From contig NZ_JACLZI010000062.1 in assembly GCF_014280935.1 (NCBI RefSeq), positions 119,761 through 183,760 of the forward strand: a DNA stretch of 64,000 bases, in the 5' to 3' direction. The notes under the pieces are model-generated. The model did no database searches. It had not been told where the DNA came from and saw only the letters and a list, made by a program, of their open reading frames with translations. Shown here piece by piece: positions 54,397 to 63,855 of this stretch (its first letter is position 1; every line of letters starts with the position of its first letter). The DNA is from Aquibacillus kalidii. GTDB lineage: Bacteria; Bacillota; Bacilli; Bacillales; Amphibacillaceae. The translations under genes and the position numbers were made by a program.

Positions 54397-54491
54397 TCAA
54401 ACTGATCTACTTTTCCACCGATTCCGCCAAAGATACCTAGAATGATTAAAAGTAATACCCCTAGCATTTTCTTCCATGTACTTTTTTTCAT
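54381..54491 (-). CDS. Single-span membrane peptide (36 aa)
   Basis: ATG 54491 follows AAAAGGAGTG. The product begins MKKSTWKKMLGVLLLIILGI and continues FGGIGGKVDQFEKPEE: a basic N-terminus, one hydrophobic helix with a glycine-rich end, and an acidic tail. A terminator directly over the stop codon supports it being a real expressed gene. No family recognised. Such peptides often regulate membrane complexes; the role here is unknown. Confidence 0.7.
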   Translation of the reverse strand: MKKSTWKKMLGVLLLIILGIFGGIGGKVDQFEKPEE

Positions 54492-54637
54492 ATGAGCACT
54501 CCTTTTCAAGGCTTCCTACTAGTTAAATGGAGATTTTAACTATAGTATAACAAATCAATTTCTCAATATTAACTTTGCAAAAAGTCACGTGGCACTCTGA
54601 AGGACCACACATTTTTTTTAGATAGTCTGGCTTTGCT

Positions 54638-55087
54638 TCAAGCCTGATCTATTTTTCTTATGTGAAGAAATTGCCCTATATTGATAAACACTAGACTAAA
54701 GATCAACAACAATAACCAAAGACGATAGCCAAAATTCAAAGTTGCAGTATCATGATACAAAAAAACTAATAAAAACATAACACCACTTAAGAAAAAATCA
54801 GAAAATATAGATTGTATTTGTTGTTTTTTCCACTCAGTACCCATTCTCTGCTTTTCATAATGATCCACTTTCTTATAAATAGGGATGAGTGACATAGTAG
54901 ACTCCCCTTTTAGTAAACTATAAATCGCTTCAAATAGCATGATAATACCAATTCCGAGGTAAAGTTGCGTGTGGGTAATCTCAAACCTATTCTCTAAAAA
55001 AAATAGTCCAGTAAAGTTAAAAACAATAAGTCCATTCATCACCAGAAATTGTACTTGTCTCATTTTCTTTATTTCTGACTTATCCAC
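54638..55087 (-). CDS. Membrane protein of unknown function (149 aa)
   Basis: Four predicted membrane helices in two pairs separated by a charged loop (YKKVDHYEKQRMGTEWKKQQ). GTG start behind GAGGGG. Not recognised. It lies about 70 bp after the tubby-like gene on the same strand, probably one transcription unit. Confidence 0.65.
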   Translation of the reverse strand: MDKSEIKKMRQVQFLVMNGLIVFNFTGLFFLENRFEITHTQLYLGIGIIMLFEAIYSLLKGESTMSLIPIYKKVDHYEKQRMGTEWKKQQIQSIFSDFFLSGVMFLLVFLYHDTATLNFGYRLWLLLLIFSLVFINIGQFLHIRKIDQA

Positions 55088-55159
55088 CTAACCCCTCCAA
55101 TACAAAGCATTTAACCTTTTTCAGGCTAATCAAGGATTATCTCACGACTCAGTTTTGCT

Positions 55160-55879
55160 TCATTGTCCGAACTCATAATTAAACAAAATATAAACCATAA
55201 ATAGAATCGGAGCGATAGTTGCATGTGTTTCATTTACCACCAGTTGATAAACTGAATTTCTAGTTCTTTTTCCAGTTGCAACAGTAACATCATCTAGGCT
55301 AATTTCTGTTTTAGATCCGATGCCTAGCGATTTGAAATGAAAGGAATCACCATGATAGTCCAAATAAAGACTTTCTTTTAACTTTGAGGCATTTTTCAAA
55401 GAATAGTCTGTCCGAACTGTCCCTACCTCTACCTCATTCATATAGAGGGTCCATTCATTATTTCCACGAAGCTTATTTTCTTTTTTTCCTCTAAATAAGA
55501 ATTCATCTCCATTAGATAAGGAGAAGGATAGATTAAGATACCATTGTCCTGGTTTTCCCATTGTATCTGCAACTAACCGCTTCCATCGACTAGTATAAAA
55601 CCGATGAAATGAACCGATATGCACGTTATGATTGTATAGCTGTTTGGGCGCCTCAGATACTCGATCACCTAGTCGTGTTACCAAATAGGTATCTTTTTCC
55701 TCAGGTTTAAAATCACGATCTTTATTATATTGCGACCTCATTATAAAGATAGCTAATAAGGCACCTATAGGGAACATAAGTAAAAGATACAGTTGATTTA
55801 CATTGAATTCTCCATAAACGATGTACCTAAGAGATAACCCAACGAAACCCGCTAGAAATAAAACAAGTAGTTTAGTCAT
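55160..55879 (-). CDS. Membrane protein with tubby/LURP-like domain
   Basis: A 239-residue protein: two N-terminal membrane helices (LLVLFLAGFVGLSLRYIVYG; LYLLLMFPIGALLAIFIMRS), then a soluble beta-rich domain (about 75-215, with NNEWTLYMNEVEVGTVRTDY and LYLDYHGDSFHFKSL) resembling the scramblase/tubby-like barrel of Bacillus YxjI-type proteins, and a C-terminal helix. ATG behind GGGGTT. Domain call is by fold pattern, so uncertain; function unknown. Confidence 0.6.
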   Translation of the reverse strand: MTKLLVLFLAGFVGLSLRYIVYGEFNVNQLYLLLMFPIGALLAIFIMRSQYNKDRDFKPEEKDTYLVTRLGDRVSEAPKQLYNHNVHIGSFHRFYTSRWKRLVADTMGKPGQWYLNLSFSLSNGDEFLFRGKKENKLRGNNEWTLYMNEVEVGTVRTDYSLKNASKLKESLYLDYHGDSFHFKSLGIGSKTEISLDDVTVATGKRTRNSVYQLVVNETHATIAPILFMVYILFNYEFGQ

Positions 55880-56046
55880 ATCTATCTAACCCCTTATCAT
55901 TAGATTTTTTGATTATTTATTATGTAAAAGTTGTCTCATAAACTAGTATCTATAATTAAATGAACACAACTAGATTCATTCTATTACAAACAACAGTATT
56001 TCAATTTAATTTTAACACATTTTGCCAGTACATTTCTAAACAAACC

Positions 56047-56085
56047 AAAAAGGCACTCCCTATAAATTGGATAGCGCCTCTTTTT
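56047..56085 (-). terminator. Terminator after the DUF1456 gene
   Basis: AAAAAGGCACTCCCTAT / ATAGCGCCTCTTTTT imperfect stem, about 35 bp after the stop. Confidence 0.7.
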
Positions 56086-56116
56086 ATTAACTTATTTTAA
56101 TATTTATAAAATATTC

Positions 56117-56632
56117 TTATCCTCTATACCTTAACGCCAGCCCCTTCAAAAAATTTCTAGCGTAACGATCACCGCAAGGCTTATAATTTTTATGTCCTTC
56201 TTTTCTCAACAAGGCACTCAATTCACCTTTCGTCACCATTACATCCACTGACTCTAGTATTTCTAACATATCCTCACTTGTTAGGGATAACGCTATTTTT
56301 AACTTCTTAAGCAAGACATTATTTACACTCGCATTTTTCTTTATCGACATCACAGGTTTATCTGATTGACCTTGTTTCGGATCCTGTTTCCCTCTTTTAT
56401 ATGTAATTAAACCATTTAAAAATGATTCTAAAGTGACGTTATCGCATTCTGTATAGTCTTCATCGATATAGCCATCTTCATCGTAGCCATCTCTAGACTT
56501 TACGAGGAGCTTTTGCAGGTCTACATCACTTATGTTAATGCCACCCAGCTTAAATATCTCTATCATTTCTCTATCTTTTAGGTCTAAACCATATCTCAAA
56601 CGAATTAATATATCATTGTTATTCATATCCAT
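56117..56632 (-). CDS. DUF1456 (YehS-like) protein
   Basis: A 171-residue protein; ATG 56632 follows AGGAGG. Two copies of the DUF1456 unit: ILIRLRYGLDLKDREMIEIF at the N-terminus and LLKKLKIALSLTSEDMLEIL after residue 110, each followed by KxELxxLLRKxGHxNYxxCG-type sequence in the second copy. Helical protein found widely in bacteria; probable nucleic-acid-related function is not established. Confidence 0.9.
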   Translation of the reverse strand: MDMNNNDILIRLRYGLDLKDREMIEIFKLGGINISDVDLQKLLVKSRDGYDEDGYIDEDYTECDNVTLESFLNGLITYKRGKQDPKQGQSDKPVMSIKKNASVNNVLLKKLKIALSLTSEDMLEILESVDVMVTKGELSALLRKEGHKNYKPCGDRYARNFLKGLALRYRG

Positions 56633-56850
56633 CTTGTAAATCCTCCTAATATCCATCCATTTCACTCTATACAAATCTAGTATAGTTTTTGCGTCTATCT
56701 TAATTAACACTTCTGACTGAAACTAAGCTTAACACTATAATGACTTATTTTATAGGAATAAAAATCTTTAAGCTATCAACAAGCTAGAAACTTCCCCTAT
56801 ATGATAAAATTGTTTTAGTAATAGTTTTTAATTGGACGGTGCAAACATAT

Positions 56851-57573
56851 ATGAAAGAAACGATAAAACTGAAAGAAGCAGATTTATATAAACCAATTCA
56901 AAATCATTTTGTACGTGAAGGCTATGAAGTTTATGGAGAAGTGAAAGACTGTGATATGGTTGCTGTTCAAGATGATGAATTAATTATCATCGAATTAAAA
57001 TTAAACTTAAGTGTTGAACTTCTTATCCAGGCAACAAAAAGACAACGATTGTCCGAGCAAGTTTATATAGCTGTACCAAGACCAAAAAAATATAACCCTC
57101 GTTCCAAACGTTGGCGAGATATATGTCAATTAGTTAGACGGCTTGAATTAGGCTTGATCCTGGTATCCATTACAGGAAAGTCTAAACGAATGGAGATTAT
57201 CTTTGAACCTACAGCATTTAACCGAAAAAAAAGTTTAAGTCAACATAAACGGAAGCGCCAAGAAATATTAAAAGAGATTGATGGACGAAGCGCGGACTTT
57301 AATATCGGCGGTTCTAACCGTACACAAATTATGACTGCTTATCGTGAAAATTGCATCCAAATTGCAAGTTATCTCAAGCAAAATGAAGAATTATCACCAA
57401 AGGCCTTAATCGAATTAGGAACAGGTAAAAAAACACAATCCATTTTATCCAAAAACTATTATGGTTGGTTTGACCGTATTAAGAGAGGCATGTACGCTCT
57501 CAGCGAAAAAGGAAAACAGGAGCTGGAAGAGTACCCTGATCTTTTGGACTTTTATAGTACAAGTAAAGATTAA
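56851..57573 (+). CDS. DUF2161 putative PD-(D/E)XK phosphodiesterase
   Basis: A 240-residue protein. ATG 56851 is preferred; GGACGGTG lies ten bases before it. The nuclease-like core has D in CDMVAVQDDELIIIELKLNL (D-(x)n-E-x-K active site) and the conserved QATKRQRLSEQVYIAVPRP. The C-terminal part contains LSPKALIELGTGKKTQSILS, a winged-helix-like region. DUF2161 proteins are candidate nucleases outside the main DNA-repair operons; target unknown. Confidence 0.87.
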   Translation: MKETIKLKEADLYKPIQNHFVREGYEVYGEVKDCDMVAVQDDELIIIELKLNLSVELLIQATKRQRLSEQVYIAVPRPKKYNPRSKRWRDICQLVRRLELGLILVSITGKSKRMEIIFEPTAFNRKKSLSQHKRKRQEILKEIDGRSADFNIGGSNRTQIMTAYRENCIQIASYLKQNEELSPKALIELGTGKKTQSILSKNYYGWFDRIKRGMYALSEKGKQELEEYPDLLDFYSTSKD

Positions 57574-57579
57574 GAAAGA

Positions 57580-57609
57580 CAACTGCCAAATTAAATTACT
57601 GGCCAGTTG
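57580..57609. terminator. Hairpin between convergent genes
   Basis: CAACTGCCA / TGGCCAGTTG stem with AT-rich loop, just after the DUF2161 stop. No long T-run. Confidence 0.5.
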
Positions 57610-57648
57610 CTCCCATCTTTACGATACTTTTTTTGGAAATTATTTATA

Positions 57649-58731
57649 TTATCTATTGGACCTTTTGTCCCCAGTGGACATGTCAGAGAGCCTTTGCCGA
57701 TCTGGAGCAGTTGGGGGCTCTTCCAACCACCCTTTATCAATAATTAAATTCAATCCCTTGTTTGCATATTTTGCTATGTCTGCTGTTAATAATGCAAATT
57801 GACCATGCAGATCATGCCTCATCATTTTGGAGACAGCCATGCCGTAGTTTTGAATACCAATCCCTGTTGCTAGTGAGGTATGATACAACATTAATTTATC
57901 TGAGAATGGTGGTGTAGTTGAATCTGTAATATGAGCATCCATTGTGCTTGGTGTAGGTAAGTTAGCACTCATTAGAAATTCTCCCATTTCTCTTATTTGT
58001 CTATCCGCTATTTTTGCACCTTGCTGAAAATACTTACGGACCTTATCAGAGGATGCCACCTGACTAAAGCCTAACATTAAGGCTTTACCCAAAATGTTAG
58101 TATTAATATTAAGTTGTAAATGTTTAATCTCTAAACTTGTTAATGGCCTATCCTTCCCTGCTAATAAGGAAATAAAAGATGCATTTTCAACAAAATCGAC
58201 CTGTTTAGGATAAGGAATGGAAGGTGGATAGATGCTTTTCCCTTTGGAAAGTAAAAGACGGCTTCCCTTTTCATAAGTAAGCACTGTATCGTCTAAACAC
58301 ATTTTAAAATAATCTACGATATCCTCTCTTGAAGAACTGGAAAGGGCACTCGCATAGGTTGTAAGACCTTCAATAGCCATTTGCGTGACATAAAATACCA
58401 TAAATAGATCACTAAACAGACCTGGTGCATCTTTCCTCAAGTCTTGTTCCCCAAAACCAACAGGCTTCGGTATCTGCTCCTTCGCATATATTTCTTCTAA
58501 TGAATTTATGTGTTTTCGAGAAATTCTTAATGCAAACTCCAGAAAATCTTTAACCTCATCGTCTTCCACTACAGTAAGATGATGTTCAAATACACAAGTG
58601 AATAAAGAATCTCCTAAATAGTTGGAATATAAATCACCTAATTCAGATGAGATGAGCTTTTTATTTTGTTGATGTTCGTAAACTTTTTTCATTCCTCCTG
58701 TTTCTTGTTCAGATGTTTTTTCGTTATCCAC
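57649..58731 (-). CDS. DUF3231 protein (spore-associated, two ferritin-like halves)
   Basis: A 360-residue protein; GTG 58731 lies nine bases after GGAGGT, better than the TTG at 58740. Two helical halves of about 170 residues each, with EHHLTVVEDDEVKDFLEFAL and related second-half IREMGEFLMSANLPTPSTMD. DUF3231 proteins are common in spore-formers and often lie beside coat or germination genes, as here. Biochemical function unknown. Confidence 0.85.
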   Translation of the reverse strand: MDNEKTSEQETGGMKKVYEHQQNKKLISSELGDLYSNYLGDSLFTCVFEHHLTVVEDDEVKDFLEFALRISRKHINSLEEIYAKEQIPKPVGFGEQDLRKDAPGLFSDLFMVFYVTQMAIEGLTTYASALSSSSREDIVDYFKMCLDDTVLTYEKGSRLLLSKGKSIYPPSIPYPKQVDFVENASFISLLAGKDRPLTSLEIKHLQLNINTNILGKALMLGFSQVASSDKVRKYFQQGAKIADRQIREMGEFLMSANLPTPSTMDAHITDSTTPPFSDKLMLYHTSLATGIGIQNYGMAVSKMMRHDLHGQFALLTADIAKYANKGLNLIIDKGWLEEPPTAPDRQRLSDMSTGDKRSNR

Positions 58732-58816
58732 ACTTATCAAACCTCCAACTATCAGTTTATGGTCATTATTTTTATCATAAATACGTTTCCCCGCATCATT
58801 CCTATAAGCTTACTTA

Positions 58817-59293
58817 TTACCTATTAACTTTCATCCTCCATTTACTCTCTACTAAATACTGAACTCCGTATAGTAAATATGCTTTGTAATGTAAGTATAG
58901 GAAGAATTGAAGGGAATTTATTCTATTTAAACCAACGATCCTCAGTTTTTTTAGTATATGAATAATCACGAAAGCAAACATTCCGTCTGCAACAATATTA
59001 AGAAACAGAAACTTCTTAAAGTTACCGAATGAGTATTTAAGCAGCCACATCGATAGAGGCATATATGGACCAATGCTAAACGGTAGTTCATTTGTCATAA
59101 ATGATTTACGTTTGTCATAAAACTTCCACCAGTTACGCTTTTGTCCAAACTTGTGATTTAATATTTCAAAGACAACGATAAAAATCCCTGCTAGAGAGAA
59201 ACGTTTAAAACTGCGCTTGCCAATAAAAAGTAAGGATGCCCAAGGAAATACTATAATACAAATGTTAAATAATAAATGCCTCTTTGACATCAT
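58817..59293 (-). CDS. CBO0543-family membrane protein
   Basis: A 158-residue protein with about four membrane helices (ICIIVFPWASLLFIGKRSFK; FSLAGIFIVVFEILNHKFG) and the conserved Trp/Lys-rich loop RNWWKFYDKRKS before a PFSIGPYMPLSMWLLKY segment, the CBO0543 pattern of spore-formers. Start ATG 59293 after AGGGTGGTGG; an adjacent ATG at 59290 is also possible. Function unknown. Confidence 0.75.
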   Translation of the reverse strand: MMSKRHLLFNICIIVFPWASLLFIGKRSFKRFSLAGIFIVVFEILNHKFGQKRNWWKFYDKRKSFMTNELPFSIGPYMPLSMWLLKYSFGNFKKFLFLNIVADGMFAFVIIHILKKLRIVGLNRINSLQFFLYLHYKAYLLYGVQYLVESKWRMKVNR

Positions 59294-59538
59294 GACTGAT
59301 ACCACCACCCTACCCACTTTGATATAACCACTTTTAAGATTTACATATTGTGAATAAAGTATGCACTAACTGATGAGTTAACTCTTTTAAACAAACAGAC
59401 CTACTCACCACTCTTGGTTTCAGCAATTGTTCAAACGTTTGTAATAGTTCCATTTCCCAACACAAAAGTTAATGTAAAATAAGATGTACCCTATAGAAAA
59501 GACATCAAATCAAGTCCATCTAGAGTACATCTAGCAGC

Positions 59539-59775
59539 CTAAGGTTTCAAAACAACTTTAATACAGTTATCCATTTTTATATCAAAAATTTCATAGCCAT
59601 GCTTAGCCTCACTTAATGGTAAGGGGTGCGTGATAATATCACTCAGGTCTACCTTGCCATCCGCTATTAAATCGTGTAAGTATGGCATATAGTGAATCAC
59701 TTGAGCTTGTCCTGTTTCTATATTCACATTACGCTCAAAAATATCTCCAAATGGGAATCCACTTAAGCAATCCAA
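59539..59775 (-). pseudogene. C-terminal fragment of a zinc-dependent alcohol dehydrogenase
   Basis: 78 codons encoding SGFPFGDIFERNVNIETGQA, HYMPYLHDLIADGKVDLSDI, ITHPLPLSEAKHGYEIFD and DNCIKVVLKP, the last fifth of a formaldehyde dehydrogenase-like medium-chain ADH (normally about 380 residues). The catalytic zinc and Rossmann regions are missing. The fragment is joined directly to a coat-protein fragment on the same strand. Confidence 0.85.
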
Positions 59776-59842
59776 TCGTTTTCATGTTTAAAAGTTCATG
59801 GGTATCCATTGTTTCATGGAAGGCCAAATCTTCTTTCCCCAT
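59774..59842 (-). pseudogene. N-terminal fragment of a spore coat protein gene
   Basis: ATG 59842 behind GAGGAGG opens MGKEDLAFHETMDTHELLNM-KTI, a close relative of the start of the intact small coat gene at 59978 (LALHERLELHEMLTFRNLCL). Homology stops at about 59775, where the dehydrogenase fragment begins in another frame: a deletion or recombination scar. Confidence 0.7.
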
Positions 59843-59977
59843 CGGCAAACCTCCTCGCTATTCATAAAACTACCGGTATTTTGTCCACCAATACCACTTC
59901 GTATGCATCTTTTAGATTTCGTATAAATTAATTTGTATTACGCAATCTATGTATAACTATCCTTGAGGAGTGAGGGA

Positions 59978-60184
59978 ATGACAGATAAATTAGCTCTTCA
60001 TGAACGATTAGAGTTACACGAAATGTTAACATTTAGAAACTTATGCTTAACTAAATCATCCACCATGCATGGATTAGTCGGTTGTGAGGATTTAAAGGCT
60101 ATCTTATCTACAGATGTAACAGAAGGAAAGCAGCATGTAGAACAATTAACAAATTTATTAAAAAATAGGGATGTGGTATCATGA
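59978..60184 (+). CDS. Small spore coat protein (CotF-like family, N-terminal half type)
   Basis: A 68-residue protein; ATG 59978 follows GAGGAGTGAGGG. DKLALHERLELHEMLTFRNL-CLTKSSTM matches small coat proteins of Bacillus that pair with CotF-type partners. Its stop overlaps the start of the next coat gene by four bases, so the two are cotranslated and probably assemble together in the spore coat. Confidence 0.8.
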   Translation: MTDKLALHERLELHEMLTFRNLCLTKSSTMHGLVGCEDLKAILSTDVTEGKQHVEQLTNLLKNRDVVS

Positions 60185-60477
60185 CCAATATGATTCAAAA
60201 GGTCGCCGGCATGGCAGGTATGACAGACCAAGTTATTGCAACAGACTTTTTAATTTCTACAAAGTCAGCAGTTCGAAATATGACATTCGCTTTGACTGAA
60301 TCGGTTACGCCCGAGGTAAGAGATGTTTTACACGACCAGCTAAATTATGCAATCGAAGCCCACGAAAAAATAAGTCAATACATGATGGACAAAGGCTACT
60401 ATAATCCAAGTGATCTAGAGGAACAATTAGCAGTTGATTTAAAGGCATCAAAGGCTGCAATGAAACTGGCTAAATAA
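60181..60477 (+). CDS. Spore coat protein, CotF family
   Basis: A 98-residue helical protein: DQVIATDFLISTKSAVRNMT-FALTES followed by LHDQLNYAIEAHEKISQYMM and KGYYNP, the CotF/YhcQ pattern. Translationally coupled to the small coat gene before it. Expected in the mother cell late in sporulation, under a sigma-K/E-type promoter that I could not identify with confidence. Confidence 0.85.
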   Translation: MTNMIQKVAGMAGMTDQVIATDFLISTKSAVRNMTFALTESVTPEVRDVLHDQLNYAIEAHEKISQYMMDKGYYNPSDLEEQLAVDLKASKAAMKLAK

Positions 60478-60615
60478 CATGGCATTTACAGAGAGACTTG
60501 AGAGTAACTTCCTTAATAATCTTGGTAAGCATCAATTACCAACTAATCTTTATTGAACATGAGAATAAGTTTTCCTGTATCTTTAAATAATAAGGGATGA
60601 AAAGGAGGACAAGTC

Positions 60616-61062
60616 ATGAAACATGGTAAAGCATTACTAATAAAATTTGTGGCTACTCTAGCCCTTCTTTATATCATTCTTGACCTCATGTACGCTATGA
60701 CCTTTGGTGAGGTTTTTGCCTTAACTGCAGTCTTAGGAATTGTAGCGTATCTAGTTGGAGACATGTTTGTATTACCAAGAACCAATAATACGATTGCGAC
60801 CCTTGCTGACTTTGGTTTAGCTTGGCTGATTATATACTTGTTTGCAGATGGTACAACGATCGCAGACAATCCTTTTACTATCTCATTAATAGGTGCAATA
60901 GGAGTAGCAGCATTTGAAATGTTCTTCCACCGCTATTTAGCAAATAACACGTTGCCAGATGAAAAACAAAGTCCAGCAACAAGAAACCTTCAATACCAAA
61001 CGGAGACATCTGAAGAGTTATTGGCAATTGTCTCTGATAATGAAAAAAAGAAAGACGAATAA
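60616..61062 (+). CDS. yndM: YndM-family (DUF2512) membrane protein
   Basis: A 148-residue protein with four membrane helices (LIKFVATLALLYIILDLMYA; ALTAVLGIVAYLVGDMFVLP; LADFGLAWLIIYLFADGTTI; SLIGAIGVAAFEMFFHRYL) and a charged tail. The pattern is that of DUF2512/YndM, found in Bacillus and some clostridia, often near spore genes. RBS AAGGAGGA. Function unknown. Confidence 0.87.
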   Translation: MKHGKALLIKFVATLALLYIILDLMYAMTFGEVFALTAVLGIVAYLVGDMFVLPRTNNTIATLADFGLAWLIIYLFADGTTIADNPFTISLIGAIGVAAFEMFFHRYLANNTLPDEKQSPATRNLQYQTETSEELLAIVSDNEKKKDE

Positions 61063-61241
61063 CATCAACAAGGGCACAGTGGATTACTACGCACTGTGCC
61101 CTTAAGTTACATAATTTTAAATAAGAATAAGAACGTAATCTATATTTTTTATTTCGGAACAAAATCCTAGTTTTAGACGTCACATTTGAACAATATGCTA
61201 ATATATAATTAAGAAAAAAATACCATTTGGAGGTGTGACCT

Positions 61242-61421
61242 TTGGATCAAGTCTTACTATTTGGTGTATTAATTACATTGTTTTCCCTGGTAACCATTAA
61301 AAAATTAAAAGAAGAGACAAGAATACAAAAAATATTCCATCTAGGTTCCTTAGCACTAGGTATTACATTCATCATACTATTCATACTCCAATTCACTACC
61401 TATGTGTCTTATACTAGTTAA
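61242..61421 (+). CDS. Small two-span membrane protein (59 aa)
   Basis: TTG 61242 follows GGAGGTGTGACC at proper spacing. The product has two hydrophobic helices, LLFGVLITLFSLVTIKKLKE and ALGITFIILFILQFTTYV, separated by KLKEETRIQKIFHLGS. A rho-independent terminator follows. Not recognised; likely a real monocistronic gene missed by ATG-based prediction. Confidence 0.7.
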   Translation: MDQVLLFGVLITLFSLVTIKKLKEETRIQKIFHLGSLALGITFIILFILQFTTYVSYTS

Positions 61422-61439
61422 TTACTAAACTAACTAAAA

Positions 61440-61477
61440 AGCCACTACAATTATCATCAAAGGATAAGTGTAGTGGC
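61440..61477. terminator. Bidirectional terminator
   Basis: AGCCACTACAATTATC / GATAAGTGTAGTGGCT stem between the 59-residue gene and the chemoreceptor gene. Confidence 0.88.
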
Positions 61478-61507
61478 TGTAAAGATTTAATACGAAAAGT
61501 ACAATGC

Positions 61508-63199
61508 CTATACTCTAAACTTTCTAATCATCTCTCTCAAATCCTCCGCCATATCAGCCAAGTTAGAAGCAGATGCAGTTACTTCTTCCATCGTAGCTAA
61601 CTGTTCCTCAGATGAGGATGCAATATCCGAAGTACTTGCAGCCGATGTTTTTGCGATGTTGGATACTTCATTAATAGAAGCATTAACTTGTTCCATACTT
61701 GCAGACATTTGCTCTGATACAGCTGATAGTTCTTGCACTTCACCACTTACATTTTCAATAGAAGTTAAGATACTAGCAAAACTTTTTCCTGTATCCTCTA
61801 CTAAAATCATACCCTCATCCACTTCTTGCGTACTGTTGTTCATCATTTCTACCACTTTAACTACATCGCTTTGAATGAATTGAACTAAGCTTGATATTTG
61901 GCTTGCAGAGTGTCTTGATTGTTCTGCTAGCTTACGAACTTCATCTGCAACAACAGCAAATCCCTTACCATGTTCACCAGCTCTTGCCGATTCAATCGCA
62001 GCATTCAAGGCTAGTAAGTTAGTCTGTTCTGCTATATCTGTAATAACATCAATTATTTTTCCGATCTCATTTGAATTTGTATCCAATTCCTTAATAACAC
62101 TGTTCGTTTCATTTGTAGAGTTATTAATCGACTTCATTTGACCAACGACCTTCTGCAACATGTCATTACCAATAGTAGCTTGGTTTGTTGTATCTGATGC
62201 AGACTCTGCCACACTTGAAGATGTATCTGCAATACGACCAATACCAATCGACATTTCACTGATCGCTGTAGCACTTTCTTCTGTTGCTTTTCCTTGTACT
62301 TCTGATCCGCTAGCAACCTCTTGAATTGCTGTAGTAACCTGATGAGTGGCAGTCGTTGTTTGTTCTGCACTTGCCATTAGCTCTTCAGCAGAAGATGCCA
62401 CTTGTTCAGATGTGCCACTTACATTGACAATTAAATCCCTTAAATTAATAGTCATTTGGTTAAACGATGCTGCCAGTTCACCAATCTCATCATTATTTTT
62501 CACTTTCAATTCGTCAATCACTAAGTTTCCACTAGCAATTTCTTGTGCAGACTTCGATATTTGTTTGACTGGTTTAGAAATGATTCTACTAATATATAAA
62601 GCGATAATTACTCCAAGAATCATGGCGAAAACGCTAATGATAATAATAGAAGTTTTACTTGCCTTTGCTTTGGCAGAAAGGTTACTACTTACCTCCTCAA
62701 TGTTGGTTTCTTGATAAGTACGCGCCTTTTCTCCAACCTCAGTAATTTGTTGCGTTAATCCATTTCCTTGTTCTTTCATTAGCGTAGCTATTTCTTTCGT
62801 CTTCTCTTGCCTCTTTAATTCAATCAGCTGCTGAGCTAATTGATTATATTTGCTCTCGACTTCTATAAATTCCTCCACTACCTGCTCTACTTCTGTTGTA
62901 ATGTCTAATTGAAGAAATTTATTTGCATTTTCGGAAAATATACCTGAGACTCTATTAAACTCTTCAATGTTTCCCTCGTCCCCATTCGCTAAGTATCCAC
63001 GAACAGTAATCTGTTCCTTAAGAACTGCATTTTCCATATCAGTAAGAATACTTAGTTTTTTAAAACTATCATCAATCGAGTCTGAGTAGTTTTTATCTAC
63101 AGTGGTAAATTGAATTACTGTAACTACTGTAACTGCGGCAAGTAAAAGTAATACAGAAAAGAAACCTGCTAATAACTTTTTGGATAGATTAAATTTCAT
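61508..63199 (-). CDS. Methyl-accepting chemotaxis protein
   Basis: A 563-residue transmembrane chemoreceptor: membrane helix 10-30, a 4HB-type helical sensor domain about 35-180, second helix about 185-205, HAMP about 206-258, then the signalling helical hairpin with tip [20 protein letters not shown] and [16 protein letters not shown]. The C-terminus has no NWETF-type CheR tether. It senses an unknown ligand outside the cell and controls CheA. ATG behind AGGGGCG. Confidence 0.96.
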   Translation of the reverse strand: MKFNLSKKLLAGFFSVLLLLAAVTVVTVIQFTTVDKNYSDSIDDSFKKLSILTDMENAVLKEQITVRGYLANGDEGNIEEFNRVSGIFSENANKFLQLDITTEVEQVVEEFIEVESKYNQLAQQLIELKRQEKTKEIATLMKEQGNGLTQQITEVGEKARTYQETNIEEVSSNLSAKAKASKTSIIIISVFAMILGVIIALYISRIISKPVKQISKSAQEIASGNLVIDELKVKNNDEIGELAASFNQMTINLRDLIVNVSGTSEQVASSAEELMASAEQTTTATHQVTTAIQEVASGSEVQGKATEESATAISEMSIGIGRIADTSSSVAESASDTTNQATIGNDMLQKVVGQMKSINNSTNETNSVIKELDTNSNEIGKIIDVITDIAEQTNLLALNAAIESARAGEHGKGFAVVADEVRKLAEQSRHSASQISSLVQFIQSDVVKVVEMMNNSTQEVDEGMILVEDTGKSFASILTSIENVSGEVQELSAVSEQMSASMEQVNASINEVSNIAKTSAASTSDIASSSEEQLATMEEVTASASNLADMAEDLREMIRKFRV

Positions 63200-63855
63200 T
63201 TAAAACGCCCCTATTCATCTTTGGTGTATTTTTATTCATGTTAGTTTTCAAGTAGGTGTTTAAAGATAACTAATTCATAACTTGTGAAAATTAAGTACCT
63301 ATTTCTGAATCATAATCATTTATGTGAAAATTTCTCTATAATCTATTTATTCACCAACACTTCCTTTCCCAAAATAAAAGAACCCTATTTTATAGGGTTC
63401 CTTTAAATAATGTATCATTACTTAATTGGCAACTGGCTGACATAGAATAACTGATATTCGTTAGTCCCTCTAGTTTTGCGTCACTATTTTTCAATAGCTA
63501 TGCCCCTACTTAAAGATATTCTTTTTTAATATAATATTTACTATATAGCAAGTTTATATTTTACACAATTGGACAAATTGTGACGAAATTTTCATCCTTA
63601 TTAATAGTTATACACAAAAGCCTGCCATTAACCGAAAACACCCCATCTTACAAGTGTCGATACGCTGACCTCCAATTATTGGAGCTTGTTACAGCAAATT
63701 ATCTCCTTTATAATTATTAACTTTTATGCATAACCTCCCTGAAATTAATAGCCGCTACTTAAAGTAAACTTATTATTTTTAATTGCATAGTTGAGACAAA
63801 ATCTTCAGCAATTAACTCCTTACAATTTTTTGAGTAAATACTTGGCAACCATTCC
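63200..63855. other. Intergenic region with an orphan terminator
   Basis: An AT-rich stretch upstream of the chemoreceptor. A clear hairpin is at 63380-63400. Just beyond it, on the minus strand, 63420-63470 reads KTRGTNEYQLFYVSQLPIK then stop, which could be the tail of a lost gene to which the hairpin belonged. I see no intact gene. Confidence 0.4.
63380..63400 (-). terminator. Orphan terminator hairpin
   Basis: GAACCCTAT-TTT-ATAGGGTTC perfect stem; on the minus strand followed by TTTTATTTTGG. No intact gene lies upstream of it on that strand in the window. Confidence 0.7.

Noticed and set aside
57461..57802. Plus-strand ORF of 113 codons
   Set aside because: Overlaps the ends of two convergent, well-supported genes and has no start signal.
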